From NCBI RefSeq assembly GCF_009761815.1, contig NZ_RWIN01000130.1, positions 1 through 32,124 on the forward strand: a DNA stretch of 32,124 nt. The letters run 5' to 3'. The translations under genes were made by a program, and so were the position numbers. Under the pieces are notes generated by a model that worked only from the letters and a program-made list of their open reading frames with translations, was not told the DNA's origin and made no database searches. Position 1 is the first letter of the stretch; each line of letters starts with the position of its first letter. This stretch comes from Pseudomonas sp. PB120 (lineage in GTDB: Bacteria; Pseudomonadota; Gammaproteobacteria; Pseudomonadales; Pseudomonadaceae). Below are positions 1 to 6,519 of this stretch, piece after piece.

Positions 1-70
1 ATGACGGTGTGTCAGTCGATGAAGATGTTGGCTGACACACCGTCATCGCGAGCAGGCTCACTCCCACAGT
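1..70. repeat. REP doublet (REPIN-like), left part cut by the window edge
   Basis: Positions 1-15 and 32-46 form a perfect 15-bp inverted repeat with a 16-nt loop. It is followed at 46-68 by the REP arm read as TCGCGAGCAGGCTCACTCCC. The interior resembles the interior of the doublet at 15473-15559 (both contain a GTCAGTCGA core). This suggests a REP doublet whose left arm lies outside the window. It sits just downstream of the stop of the first minus-strand gene, the usual 3' position for these elements. Confidence 0.75.
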
Positions 71-86
71 TGTATGGCGGCGCTAC

Positions 87-1004
87 TCAAGGTTTCGGCG
101 GTTTCTTGAAGACGTAGAACAGGTTCGGTTCGCTCACCAGGTACATCGTGCCATCGTCGTCCATGGCGATGCCTTCCGCTTGCGGCACATTTTTTTGCAA
201 CCCCTGACGCCCCTTGTTCAAGGACATCGTGCTCAGCGGTCGCCCGTCCACATCCAGCTCCATAATCAGCCGCGATTCGTCGGACAGCGCCAGCAGATGG
301 CCGCTGCGCTCATCGTATTGCAGGCTCGACAGGTCTCGCACAAACAACCCGGCATCGCGTTTCGGATTGTTGACCACATGCACCGCGTAGGATTTTTCCG
401 GGTTGTAATGCGGGAAGCCCTGCACTTCGTAGATCAGCATCGGATCGCGCTCCTTGGCCACGAACAGACGCTTACCCACCGAATCATAGGCCAGGCCTTC
501 GAAGCCCTTGTTGCCGCTCAAGTGTACGCCGAGGGTCATCTGTTCGGCCTCCGCCGCATCAAGGAAGGTCGTGTCCTTCTCCAGATGAACCTTGATCAGG
601 CGCTGCTGATGCTCGTCGGTGATCACATACGTATCGGCGCTGATGAACTCGACCGCTTCCGGGTCGCCGAAGCCGACCAACGCGATACGCCGAAGAATCC
701 GGCCGTCCAGCGACAGCTCGATCAATTCGGAATTTTTGTTGGTGACGGTGAACAGGCTTCGGCGCACCGGATCGAACGTCAGCGCCGACACATCGTCGTC
801 CAGGCCATCGATCACCCGCGCTTCAACTTCCACCTGGTATTGATCCAGGCCAATGGATTCACTGCTGAGCGGCTGCCAAAGGGTTTGCAGGTTGAACCAG
901 GTCCGCTCGAACAGACGCATGTATTGCCCGATCGAGACCAGCGCAATCAGTGCAATCACGGCCAGGATCAACAGGAGAGGTTTGGGTCGGGCAAGTCGGC
1001 GCAT
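87..1004 (-). CDS. SdiA-regulated / YjiK-like membrane-anchored protein (copy 1)
   Basis: A 305-residue protein of the SdiA-regulated (YjiK) family. Members have a short N-terminal anchor and a propeller-like periplasmic domain; the biochemical function is unknown. Residues 1-9 are basic and residues about 10-27 form one hydrophobic segment, consistent with a signal anchor. The rest is soluble, with repeated strand-turn units (LTFDPVRRSLFTVT, GLAYDSVGKRLFVAKE, SLQYDERSGHLLALSDES, GIAMDDDGTMYLVSEPNLFY) as expected of propeller blades. It lies 102 nt downstream of a paralogue in the same direction (1107-2033). Both end in the same AEG...MYLVSEPNLFY type of motif, so they probably arose by tandem duplication and may be co-transcribed. 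The start is the ATG with a weak GAG ribosome site. Family assignment is firm; role is not known. Confidence 0.85.
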   Translation of the reverse strand: MRRLARPKPLLLILAVIALIALVSIGQYMRLFERTWFNLQTLWQPLSSESIGLDQYQVEVEARVIDGLDDDVSALTFDPVRRSLFTVTNKNSELIELSLDGRILRRIALVGFGDPEAVEFISADTYVITDEHQQRLIKVHLEKDTTFLDAAEAEQMTLGVHLSGNKGFEGLAYDSVGKRLFVAKERDPMLIYEVQGFPHYNPEKSYAVHVVNNPKRDAGLFVRDLSSLQYDERSGHLLALSDESRLIMELDVDGRPLSTMSLNKGRQGLQKNVPQAEGIAMDDDGTMYLVSEPNLFYVFKKPPKP

Positions 1005-1106
1005 TCAGGCAGCTCGAAAACAGAACAGGCGGATGAAATATCACGCCTGTGTGAACTCAAGCTTAATGGCCTGTCGCTGATGACTACAACCTGAAGGTAT
1101 TGGCGT

Positions 1107-2033
1107 TTATTTCTGCTTTTCGAAGCGATAGAACAGGTTCGGTTCGCTGACCATGTACACGTTGCCCGCTTCGTCCATGGTCACGCCTTCGGCCCGGGGA
1201 ATGGTGTTTTTCAGACCATTGAAGCCGCCCAGCAAGGTCATGAAGCTGACTTGTTCACCCTTTTTGTCCAGCTCCAGCAGCAAGTGCGAGTCGGCGGACA
1301 GCACCAGCATGTGGCCCGTACGCGGGTCGATGGCCAGGGCCGACAGGTTGCGCATGTCCAGCGCATGGCTGGCCAGCTTCAGCTTGTCACCGGTCAGGAC
1401 CCGGCCATCACCTTTCCAGGCAAACAAGGCCGGTGGACGCTCTTCGCCCAGCAGCAGTTGCTGGTTGCTCGAATCCCAGGTGACACCTTCAAAGGCCTTG
1501 TTCTGGTCTTTCGAAGGCCCAAGGTCGTACTTCGTAAAGTCGGCGATGTTCAATTCGCGGGTGTTGGCATCGACCTTGACGATGGTGATCAGGTGTTGGC
1601 GCTCATCGACAATCGCCAGCAGGCCGTTGCCCAGCACCGTGACGCCTTCCGGGTTGCTCCAGCCCACCAGCGGCATTTTGCGCAACACGTCGCCCTGCAA
1701 ATTCAGCTCGACCAGGAACGGATTCTTGCCCATCACCGAGAACAGGGTTTTGGTCTGCGGATCGTAGGCCAGGTCCGATGCTTCGTCCTTTTCCATGCCC
1801 GGCAGCAGCTTGGCATCGATCACCGCATGGTAATCCGGCAGCCAGATGCTAGCCTGGCGTTCGCTCGGGGTTTCGAAACGCTCGTGCAACCAAAGCACAC
1901 CGCGATTATCCCAATGCATCGCAAACGCGAGGCCGTACAGGGCAATCGCGATCAGCAAAAGCCAGGAATACCAACGCAGGGCGAAGCGTGAGCGACGGGC
2001 AGGTTTGAAGGTGGGCAGCGGTTGGGTGGCCAT
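1107..2033 (-). CDS. SdiA-regulated / YjiK-like membrane-anchored protein (copy 2)
   Basis: A 308-residue paralogue of the gene immediately downstream. Residues 1-20 are basic (PARRSRFALRWYSW) and residues about 22-39 are a single membrane segment, placing the rest in the periplasm. Blade-like repeats are visible (DLAYDPQTKTLFSVMGKN, GVTWDSSNQQLLLGEERP, ALAIDPRTGHMLVLSADS, GVTMDEAGNVYMVSEPNLFY). The family takes its name from E. coli genes controlled by the LuxR-type regulator SdiA, but nothing in this window shows such control. No strong ribosome site precedes the ATG; the next in-frame ATG is too far downstream, so this start is retained. Enzymatic function is unassigned. A phytase-like or lactonase-like propeller activity is conceivable but not shown by any visible catalytic motif. 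Confidence 0.85.
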   Translation of the reverse strand: MATQPLPTFKPARRSRFALRWYSWLLLIAIALYGLAFAMHWDNRGVLWLHERFETPSERQASIWLPDYHAVIDAKLLPGMEKDEASDLAYDPQTKTLFSVMGKNPFLVELNLQGDVLRKMPLVGWSNPEGVTVLGNGLLAIVDERQHLITIVKVDANTRELNIADFTKYDLGPSKDQNKAFEGVTWDSSNQQLLLGEERPPALFAWKGDGRVLTGDKLKLASHALDMRNLSALAIDPRTGHMLVLSADSHLLLELDKKGEQVSFMTLLGGFNGLKNTIPRAEGVTMDEAGNVYMVSEPNLFYRFEKQK

Positions 2034-2353
2034 TGAGGAGAGCGTTCCAGAAATTCAGGCTATGGGTAATAGCACAATTGGGCCCGGCTCAGATGCCAGA
2101 GTCCGCAGAATTATCCAGACGGAATGTGAAAAAAACGGGAAATGGCGCGATTGCCTTGCGCGGGCTCAGAACCTGAAGTCGCCATAAACCACAGTGGGAG
2201 CGAGCCTTTGTGGCGAGGGAGCTTGTCGGATCGCCGCACCGTCCTGCTCGACTGCGAAGCAGTCGCAAAGCATTTGGGGCCGCTCGGCGACCCAGCGGGA
2301 GCAAGCTTCCTCGCCACAAAGGCTCGCTCCCACAGGATTTTGCGGTGTTTCGG
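2034..2353. other. Intergenic region with upstream DNA of the YjiK pair and a REP doublet
   Basis: No convincing gene. The left part (2034-2193) is the upstream region of the minus-strand YjiK-like pair and must contain its promoter; no clear -35/-10 pair could be chosen. The right part is the REP doublet at 2194-2333, which ends 20 nt from the stop codon of the FAH-family gene. Confidence 0.6.
2194..2333. repeat. Composite REP doublet
   Basis: Arms 2194-2224 and 2303-2333 are inverted copies over 31 bp with one mismatch. The outer part of each arm begins like the common GTGGGAGCGAGCC repeat. The inner part matches the second local repeat type (TTGTGGCGAGGGAGCTTG) seen at 14522 and 26137. 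The inner spacer contains CTGCGAAGCAG-type palindromic sequence. It looks like one REP type joined to, or inserted within, another. Confidence 0.85.
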
Positions 2354-3019
2354 TCAGCGCACGCTGCTGGTGAAGCGGCTGGCGCCCGGCAGTTCCAGGA
2401 CGATCTCGTCGCCCACATTCAGCGGGCCGACACCCACCGGCGTGCCCGTCAGGATCACGTCACCGGCCTGCAGCGAGAAGCAGCCGGCCATGTGCTGGAT
2501 CATCGGCACGATCGGGTTGAGCATGGCGCTGCTGTTGCCATCCTGGCGCACTTCGCCGTTGATGGTCAGGCGGATGCCGATGTCGGTCAGGTCGGCAAAG
2601 GTGCTGCCGGACACGAACGGTGCAATCACTGCCGCGCCGTCGAACGACTTGGCGATTTCCCAGGGCAGGCCCTTGGATTTCAGCTCGGCCTGCTTGTCGC
2701 GCAAGGTCAGGTCCAGGGCCGGGGCAAACCCGGAGATCGCATCGAGCACTTCTTCACGGCTCGGCTTGGTCGACAAAGGCTTGCCGATCAATACCGCGAT
2801 TTCCGCTTCGTAATGCACCGAGCCACGCTCGGTCGGAATGCTGAAACCGCCTTCCAGCGGCACCACGCAACTGCCGGGCTTGATGAACAGCAGCGGCTCG
2901 GTAGGCACCGGGTTGTCCAGTTCCTTGGCGTGTTCGGCGTAGTTACGGCCGATGCACACGACCTTCCCCAGCGGGAAATGAATGCGTGTACCGTCGACAT
3001 ACTGGTGCTGATAGCTCAT
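2354..3019 (-). CDS. Fumarylacetoacetate hydrolase (FAH) family protein
   Basis: A 221-residue member of the FAH superfamily, the size of the small FAHD1/YcgM-type acylpyruvases and oxaloacetate decarboxylase/tautomerases. These are cytosolic Mg2+ or Mn2+ enzymes that act on beta-diketo or oxaloacetate-like acids. The conserved GRNYAEHAKEL motif (residues 24-34) carries the likely catalytic His30. The metal site is Glu71, Glu73 (HYEAEIAVLIGK) and Asp103 (ALDLTLRDKQ). The C-terminal DVILTGTPVGVGPL segment is also typical. An AGGAG ribosome site sits 7 nt before the ATG. The gene starts 37 nt after the D-2-hydroxyglutarate dehydrogenase gene in the same direction, so an operon is likely. A role in handling 2-oxo acids such as enol-oxaloacetate would fit, but the substrate cannot be read from sequence. 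Confidence 0.9.
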   Translation of the reverse strand: MSYQHQYVDGTRIHFPLGKVVCIGRNYAEHAKELDNPVPTEPLLFIKPGSCVVPLEGGFSIPTERGSVHYEAEIAVLIGKPLSTKPSREEVLDAISGFAPALDLTLRDKQAELKSKGLPWEIAKSFDGAAVIAPFVSGSTFADLTDIGIRLTINGEVRQDGNSSAMLNPIVPMIQHMAGCFSLQAGDVILTGTPVGVGPLNVGDEIVLELPGASRFTSSVR

Positions 3020-3056
3020 TGACCGACTCCTGGTTCGTAGCGCTTAAGTTCGAACG

Positions 3057-4451
3057 TCAAACAGCGAAAATCTTGCCCGGGTTCATGATCCCGTTCGGGT
3101 CGAACACCGCTTTGACCGCTTTCATGTACTCGATCTCAACCGGGGAACGGCTGTAGGTCAAGTAATCGCGCTTGGTCATGCCCACACCGTGTTCGGCGGA
3201 AATCGAACCGTTGTACTTCTCGACGGTTTCGAACACCCACTTGTTAACGGTGGCGCACTTGGCGAAGAACTCGTCCTTGCTCAGGTTATCCGGCTTGAGG
3301 ATGTTCAAGTGCAGGTTGCCGTCGCCGATGTGGCCGAACCAGACGATTTCGAAATCCGGGTAGTGTTCACCGACGATCGCGTCGATTTCCTTCAGGAAGG
3401 CCGGGACTTTCGACACGGTGACCGAAATGTCGTTCTTGTACGGCGTCCAGTGGGAAATGGTTTCGGAGATGTATTCGCGCAGCTTCCACAGGTTCTGCAA
3501 CTGGGTTTCGCTCTGGCTCATCACGCCGTCCAGCACCCAGCCCTGCTCGACGCAATGTTCGAAGGTTTCCAACGCATGGTTGGCCACTTCTTCAGTGGTC
3601 GCTTCGAATTCCAGCAGCGCGTAGAACGGGCAATCGGTTTCGAACGGCGCCGGCACGTCACCTCGACCCATGACCTTGGCCAGGGCTTTGTCGGAGAAGA
3701 ATTCGAACGCGGTCAGGTCGAGTTTGCTCTGGAACGCGTGCAATACCGGCATGATCGAGTCGAAATCGGTAGTGCCCAGCACCATGGCGGTGAGGTTTTT
3801 CGGCGCACGGTCCAGGCGCATGGTCGCTTCAACCACAAAACCCAGGGTGCCCTCAGCGCCGATGAACAGCTGACGCATGTCGTAGCCGGTGGCGTTCTTG
3901 ATCAGGTCGCGGTTCAGTTCCAGCAGGTCGCCCTTGCCGGTGACCACTTTCATGCCCGCCACCCAGTTACGGGTCATGCCGTAGCGAATGACCTTGATTC
4001 CGCCGGCATTGGTGCCGATGTTGCCGCCAATCTGGCTCGAACCCGCCGAAGCGAAGTCCACCGGGTAGTACAGGCCTTTTTCTTCGGCGACGTTCTGCAG
4101 GTGCTCGGTGACCACGCCCGGTTGGCACACTGCGGTGCGGTCGGTCAGGTTCACATCGAGAATCTGGTTCATGTAGTCGAAGGACACGACCACTTCGCCA
4201 TTGGCTGCCACCGCGGCCGCGGAAAGCCCGGTACGCCCGCCGGACGGCACCAGCGCAACCTTGTGTTCATTGGCCCAACGGACAATGGCCTGGACCTGCT
4301 CGGTGGTCTTGGGAAACACGATGGCGGTCGGGGCTGGCGCGAAATGCTTGGTCCAATCCTTACCGTAAGCATTCAGGGAGTCGGCATCGGTCAGCACCTT
4401 GCCAGGCTCAACCAGGGTCTTCAGCTCTTCAATCAGGGCAGGATTGGTCAT
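3057..4451 (-). CDS. FAD-linked D-2-hydroxyglutarate dehydrogenase
   Basis: A 464-residue flavoprotein of the VAO/PCMH fold. It oxidises D-2-hydroxyglutarate to 2-oxoglutarate and passes electrons to an electron-transfer flavoprotein or the quinone pool. FAD-binding motifs are PSGGRTGLS (69-77) and GGNIGTNAGG (142-151). The C-terminal metal/substrate site is WFGHIGDGNLHL (His374, His381) and AEHGVGM (Glu420, His421). The gene is divergent from serA. In P. stutzeri a dehydrogenase of this type is coupled to SerA: SerA reduces 2-oxoglutarate to D-2-hydroxyglutarate while driving serine synthesis, and this enzyme removes the product. That context favours this substrate over lactate or glycolate. 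The start chosen (MTNPALIEEL) matches the usual family length. An ATG at 4475 has a better AGGA site and would add 8 residues. Confidence 0.88.
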   Translation of the reverse strand: MTNPALIEELKTLVEPGKVLTDADSLNAYGKDWTKHFAPAPTAIVFPKTTEQVQAIVRWANEHKVALVPSGGRTGLSAAAVAANGEVVVSFDYMNQILDVNLTDRTAVCQPGVVTEHLQNVAEEKGLYYPVDFASAGSSQIGGNIGTNAGGIKVIRYGMTRNWVAGMKVVTGKGDLLELNRDLIKNATGYDMRQLFIGAEGTLGFVVEATMRLDRAPKNLTAMVLGTTDFDSIMPVLHAFQSKLDLTAFEFFSDKALAKVMGRGDVPAPFETDCPFYALLEFEATTEEVANHALETFEHCVEQGWVLDGVMSQSETQLQNLWKLREYISETISHWTPYKNDISVTVSKVPAFLKEIDAIVGEHYPDFEIVWFGHIGDGNLHLNILKPDNLSKDEFFAKCATVNKWVFETVEKYNGSISAEHGVGMTKRDYLTYSRSPVEIEYMKAVKAVFDPNGIMNPGKIFAV

Positions 4452-4655
4452 CGACAGAACTCTCGAACAATTCATGGTCATCCTGAGAACGCTTCACGTC
4501 GCAGGAATGAGTGTTTAGCGGGGTGCATATGCTAGCATACCGACCCCGCAGCATAGTGCCGAAAGGCAATTCTGCGGCGACGGCCTTCCTGCCGTCCGGG
4601 TCAGCGTCTGCTGGCTATTTCCTGCCATTTTTCTCCGGGATACAGGTTTACGCAG
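4452..4655. promoter_or_regulatory. Divergent control region of the dehydrogenase gene and serA, with a 32-bp dyad
   Basis: Centre 4518-4549 is a 32-bp dyad: GCGGGGT (4518-4524) and ACCCCGC (4543-4549) flank a perfect 12-bp palindrome TATGCTAGCATA (4528-4539), with 3 unpaired bases on each side (26 of 32 paired). TGCTAGCAT inside the palindrome resembles an extended -10 element on both strands, so the dyad may be overlapping divergent promoters and/or an operator. This is inference; no regulator is encoded next to it. The transcribed serA leader downstream is described separately. Confidence 0.5.
4546..4616 (+). ncRNA. Potential structured leader of serA (three consecutive hairpins)
   Basis: Three hairpins can be drawn by eye. 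(1) CCGCAG (4546-4551) pairs with CTGCGG (4572-4577) and encloses TGCC-GAAA-GGCA (4557-4568), a stem capped by a GNRA tetraloop. (2) GACGGC (4579-4584) pairs with GCCGTC (4591-4596). (3) GTCAGC (4600-4605) pairs with GCTGGC (4610-4615), including one G-U pair. The first stem shares 4546-4549 with the right arm of the upstream dyad. The serA start is 40 nt further on. Whether these form in the mRNA depends on where transcription starts, which is not known. Confidence 0.35.
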
Positions 4656-5885
4656 ATGAGCAAGACTTCTCTCGATAAGAGCAAGATCAAGTTCCTTCTT
4701 CTCGAAGGCGTCCACCAATCGGCTGTCGACGTTCTCAAGTCGGCTGGCTACACCAGCATCGAGTACCTCACTGGTTCTCTGCCGGAAGCCCAGCTGAAGG
4801 AAAAGATCGCTGATGCTCACTTCATCGGCATTCGCTCCCGCACTCAACTGACCGAAGAGATCTTCGATCACGCGAAGAAGCTGGTCGCTGTTGGCTGTTT
4901 CTGCATCGGCACCAACCAGGTCGATCTGAACGCAGCCCGCGAACGCGGCATTGCGGTGTTCAACGCGCCGTACTCCAACACCCGTTCCGTTGCCGAGCTG
5001 GTGCTGGCCGAAGCGATCCTGTTGCTGCGCGGCATCCCTGAGAAGAACGCTTCCTGCCACCGTGGCGGCTGGATCAAGAGCGCAGCCAACTCCTTCGAAA
5101 TCCGTGGCAAGAAGCTGGGCATCGTCGGTTACGGCTCGATCGGTACGCAACTGTCGGTCCTGGCTGAAGGCCTGGGCATGCAGGTGTACTTCTACGACAC
5201 CGTGACCAAGCTGCCACTGGGTAACGCCACCCAGGTCGGCAACCTGCACGAATTGTTGGGCATGTCCGACATCGTGACCCTGCACGTACCGGAAACCGCT
5301 GCGACCCAGTGGATGATCGGCGAGAAAGAAATCCGCGCCATCAAGAAGGGCGGCATCCTGATCAACGCCGCTCGCGGTACCGTGGTCGAACTGCAAGCCC
5401 TGGCGGACGCGATCAAGGACAAGCACCTGATCGGCGCGGCCATCGACGTATTCCCGGTGGAGCCACGCTCCAACGACGAAGAGTTCGAAAGCCCGCTGCG
5501 TGGCCTGGACAACGTGATCCTGACCCCGCACATCGGTGGCTCCACCGCTGAAGCGCAAGCCAACATCGGTCTGGAAGTGGCAGAAAAACTGGTCAAGTAC
5601 AGCGACAACGGTACCTCGGTATCGTCCGTGAACTTCCCGGAAGTGGCCTTGCCGGCTCACCCTGGCAAGCACCGCCTGCTGCACATCCACGAGAACATTC
5701 CGGGTGTGATGAGCGAGATCAACAAGGTCTTCGCCGAAAACGGCATCAACATCTCCGGTCAGTTCCTGCAGACCAACGAGAAAGTCGGCTACGTCGTCAT
5801 CGACGTCGATGCCGATTACTCGGAAATCGCCCAAGAGAAACTGCAGCACATCAACGGCACCATCCGTTGCCGCGTACTGTTCTGA
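4656..5885 (+). CDS. serA: D-3-phosphoglycerate dehydrogenase
   Basis: A 409-residue enzyme for the first step of serine synthesis: oxidation of 3-phosphoglycerate to 3-phosphohydroxypyruvate with NAD+. It is nearly the same length as E. coli SerA (410). The substrate domain is split around a Rossmann NAD domain with GYGSIG at 158-163. Catalytic residues of the family are visible as Arg240 (NAARGT), Glu269 (FPVEPR) and His292 (TPHIGG). A C-terminal ACT domain (about 338-409) has the serine-binding residues His346, Asn348 (HIHENIPGV) and Asn366 (GINISGQ), so feedback inhibition by L-serine is expected. Enzymes of this type can also reduce 2-oxoglutarate to D-2-hydroxyglutarate, which matches the divergent dehydrogenase gene. 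The ribosome site is weak (CAGG). A shared terminator follows. Confidence 0.98.
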   Translation: MSKTSLDKSKIKFLLLEGVHQSAVDVLKSAGYTSIEYLTGSLPEAQLKEKIADAHFIGIRSRTQLTEEIFDHAKKLVAVGCFCIGTNQVDLNAARERGIAVFNAPYSNTRSVAELVLAEAILLLRGIPEKNASCHRGGWIKSAANSFEIRGKKLGIVGYGSIGTQLSVLAEGLGMQVYFYDTVTKLPLGNATQVGNLHELLGMSDIVTLHVPETAATQWMIGEKEIRAIKKGGILINAARGTVVELQALADAIKDKHLIGAAIDVFPVEPRSNDEEFESPLRGLDNVILTPHIGGSTAEAQANIGLEVAEKLVKYSDNGTSVSSVNFPEVALPAHPGKHRLLHIHENIPGVMSEINKVFAENGINISGQFLQTNEKVGYVVIDVDADYSEIAQEKLQHINGTIRCRVLF

Positions 5886-5904
5886 CAGTGACTTGAGCGA
5901 CAAA

Positions 5905-5934
5905 AAAAGGAGACCCCAGGGTCTCCTTTTTCAT
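5905..5934. terminator. Bidirectional intrinsic terminator between serA and the DUF4399 gene
   Basis: AAAGGAGACCC (5907-5917) and GGTCTCCTTT (5921-5930) form a stem with a 3-nt loop. A T-run follows on the plus strand, and the A-run at 5903-5909 gives a T-run on the minus strand. It lies between two convergent genes and can serve both. Confidence 0.9.
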
Positions 5935-5958
5935 GCACGCGTTTTTACAGCAAGCGGG

Positions 5959-6384
5959 TCATTTCACGTTGACGGTGATCTTCTTCGACACGATGGGCGG
6001 ATCAAACGGCATGTGGCCGCTGTCGCCCAGTTCCAGCTGCAAGGTGTGCCTGCCGGGGGCCAGTTTGATATCGGCCTGGGTTTGCGCCTTGCCGAAGTGC
6101 ATGTGGTTGGCGTCATTGGGAATCGGTGCGCCTTCGGCAGGCAGCTTGTCGACGTCGATCAGCAGATGATGGTGGCCGGTATTCTTGGTGACGTCGCCCG
6201 CCGGTGCCAACGCGATGTTCTCGACAGCGAACTTGACGGTGAAGGTTTCAGGTACCGTGGCACCGTCAGCCGGAGAAACAATGGACACTTCTGCACCCTT
6301 GGGGGCCGGCGTGGCAGCGGTTGCCAGCATCGAGGCACCCAGTAAAAGGCCTGCCAATGCGGCTCGTGACATAAAGGTTTTCAT
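5959..6384 (-). CDS. DUF4399 periplasmic protein, His-rich
   Basis: A 141-residue protein with a clear Sec signal peptide (residues 1-23, ending SMLATAA) and a short beta-rich mature domain of the DUF4399 family, whose function is unknown. Histidines cluster in conserved-looking positions: NTGHHHLLIDVD, NHMHFGKAQ, PGRHTLQLEL and DSGHMPFDPP. With the Asp and Met residues nearby these could bind a metal such as copper or zinc; that is inference. The start has a GGAG ribosome site 6 nt upstream. The gene is monocistronic: it converges on serA and diverges from the solute-binding protein gene. A short inverted repeat (6418-6436) lies in its upstream region. Confidence 0.85.
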   Translation of the reverse strand: MKTFMSRAALAGLLLGASMLATAATPAPKGAEVSIVSPADGATVPETFTVKFAVENIALAPAGDVTKNTGHHHLLIDVDKLPAEGAPIPNDANHMHFGKAQTQADIKLAPGRHTLQLELGDSGHMPFDPPIVSKKITVNVK

Positions 6385-6417
6385 TCTCTTCTCCAGTTTT
6401 TTCCTAGAATCCGTACA

Positions 6418-6436
6418 GCCATAACAACTTTATGGC
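6418..6436. promoter_or_regulatory. Inverted repeat in a divergent intergenic region
   Basis: GCCATAA (6418-6424) and TTATGGC (6430-6436) are perfect inverted copies with a 5-nt centre. The site is 33 nt upstream of the DUF4399 start and 84 nt upstream of the solute-binding protein start. A regulator site is possible; no -35/-10 pair could be assigned with confidence. Confidence 0.3.
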
Positions 6437-6519
6437 CAATCGTTGTCGAAGGCACTCAACAACCATAGCAAAGCGAGCCTGACTCAGAGCTTCGCGATAA
6501 AAAATTCAAAGGAGTGACC

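Noticed and set aside
4515..5903. A 462-codon open frame antisense to serA
   Set aside because: It lies wholly over serA, which has clear family motifs. The antisense frame is open because of high-GC codon bias and matches no family I recognise.
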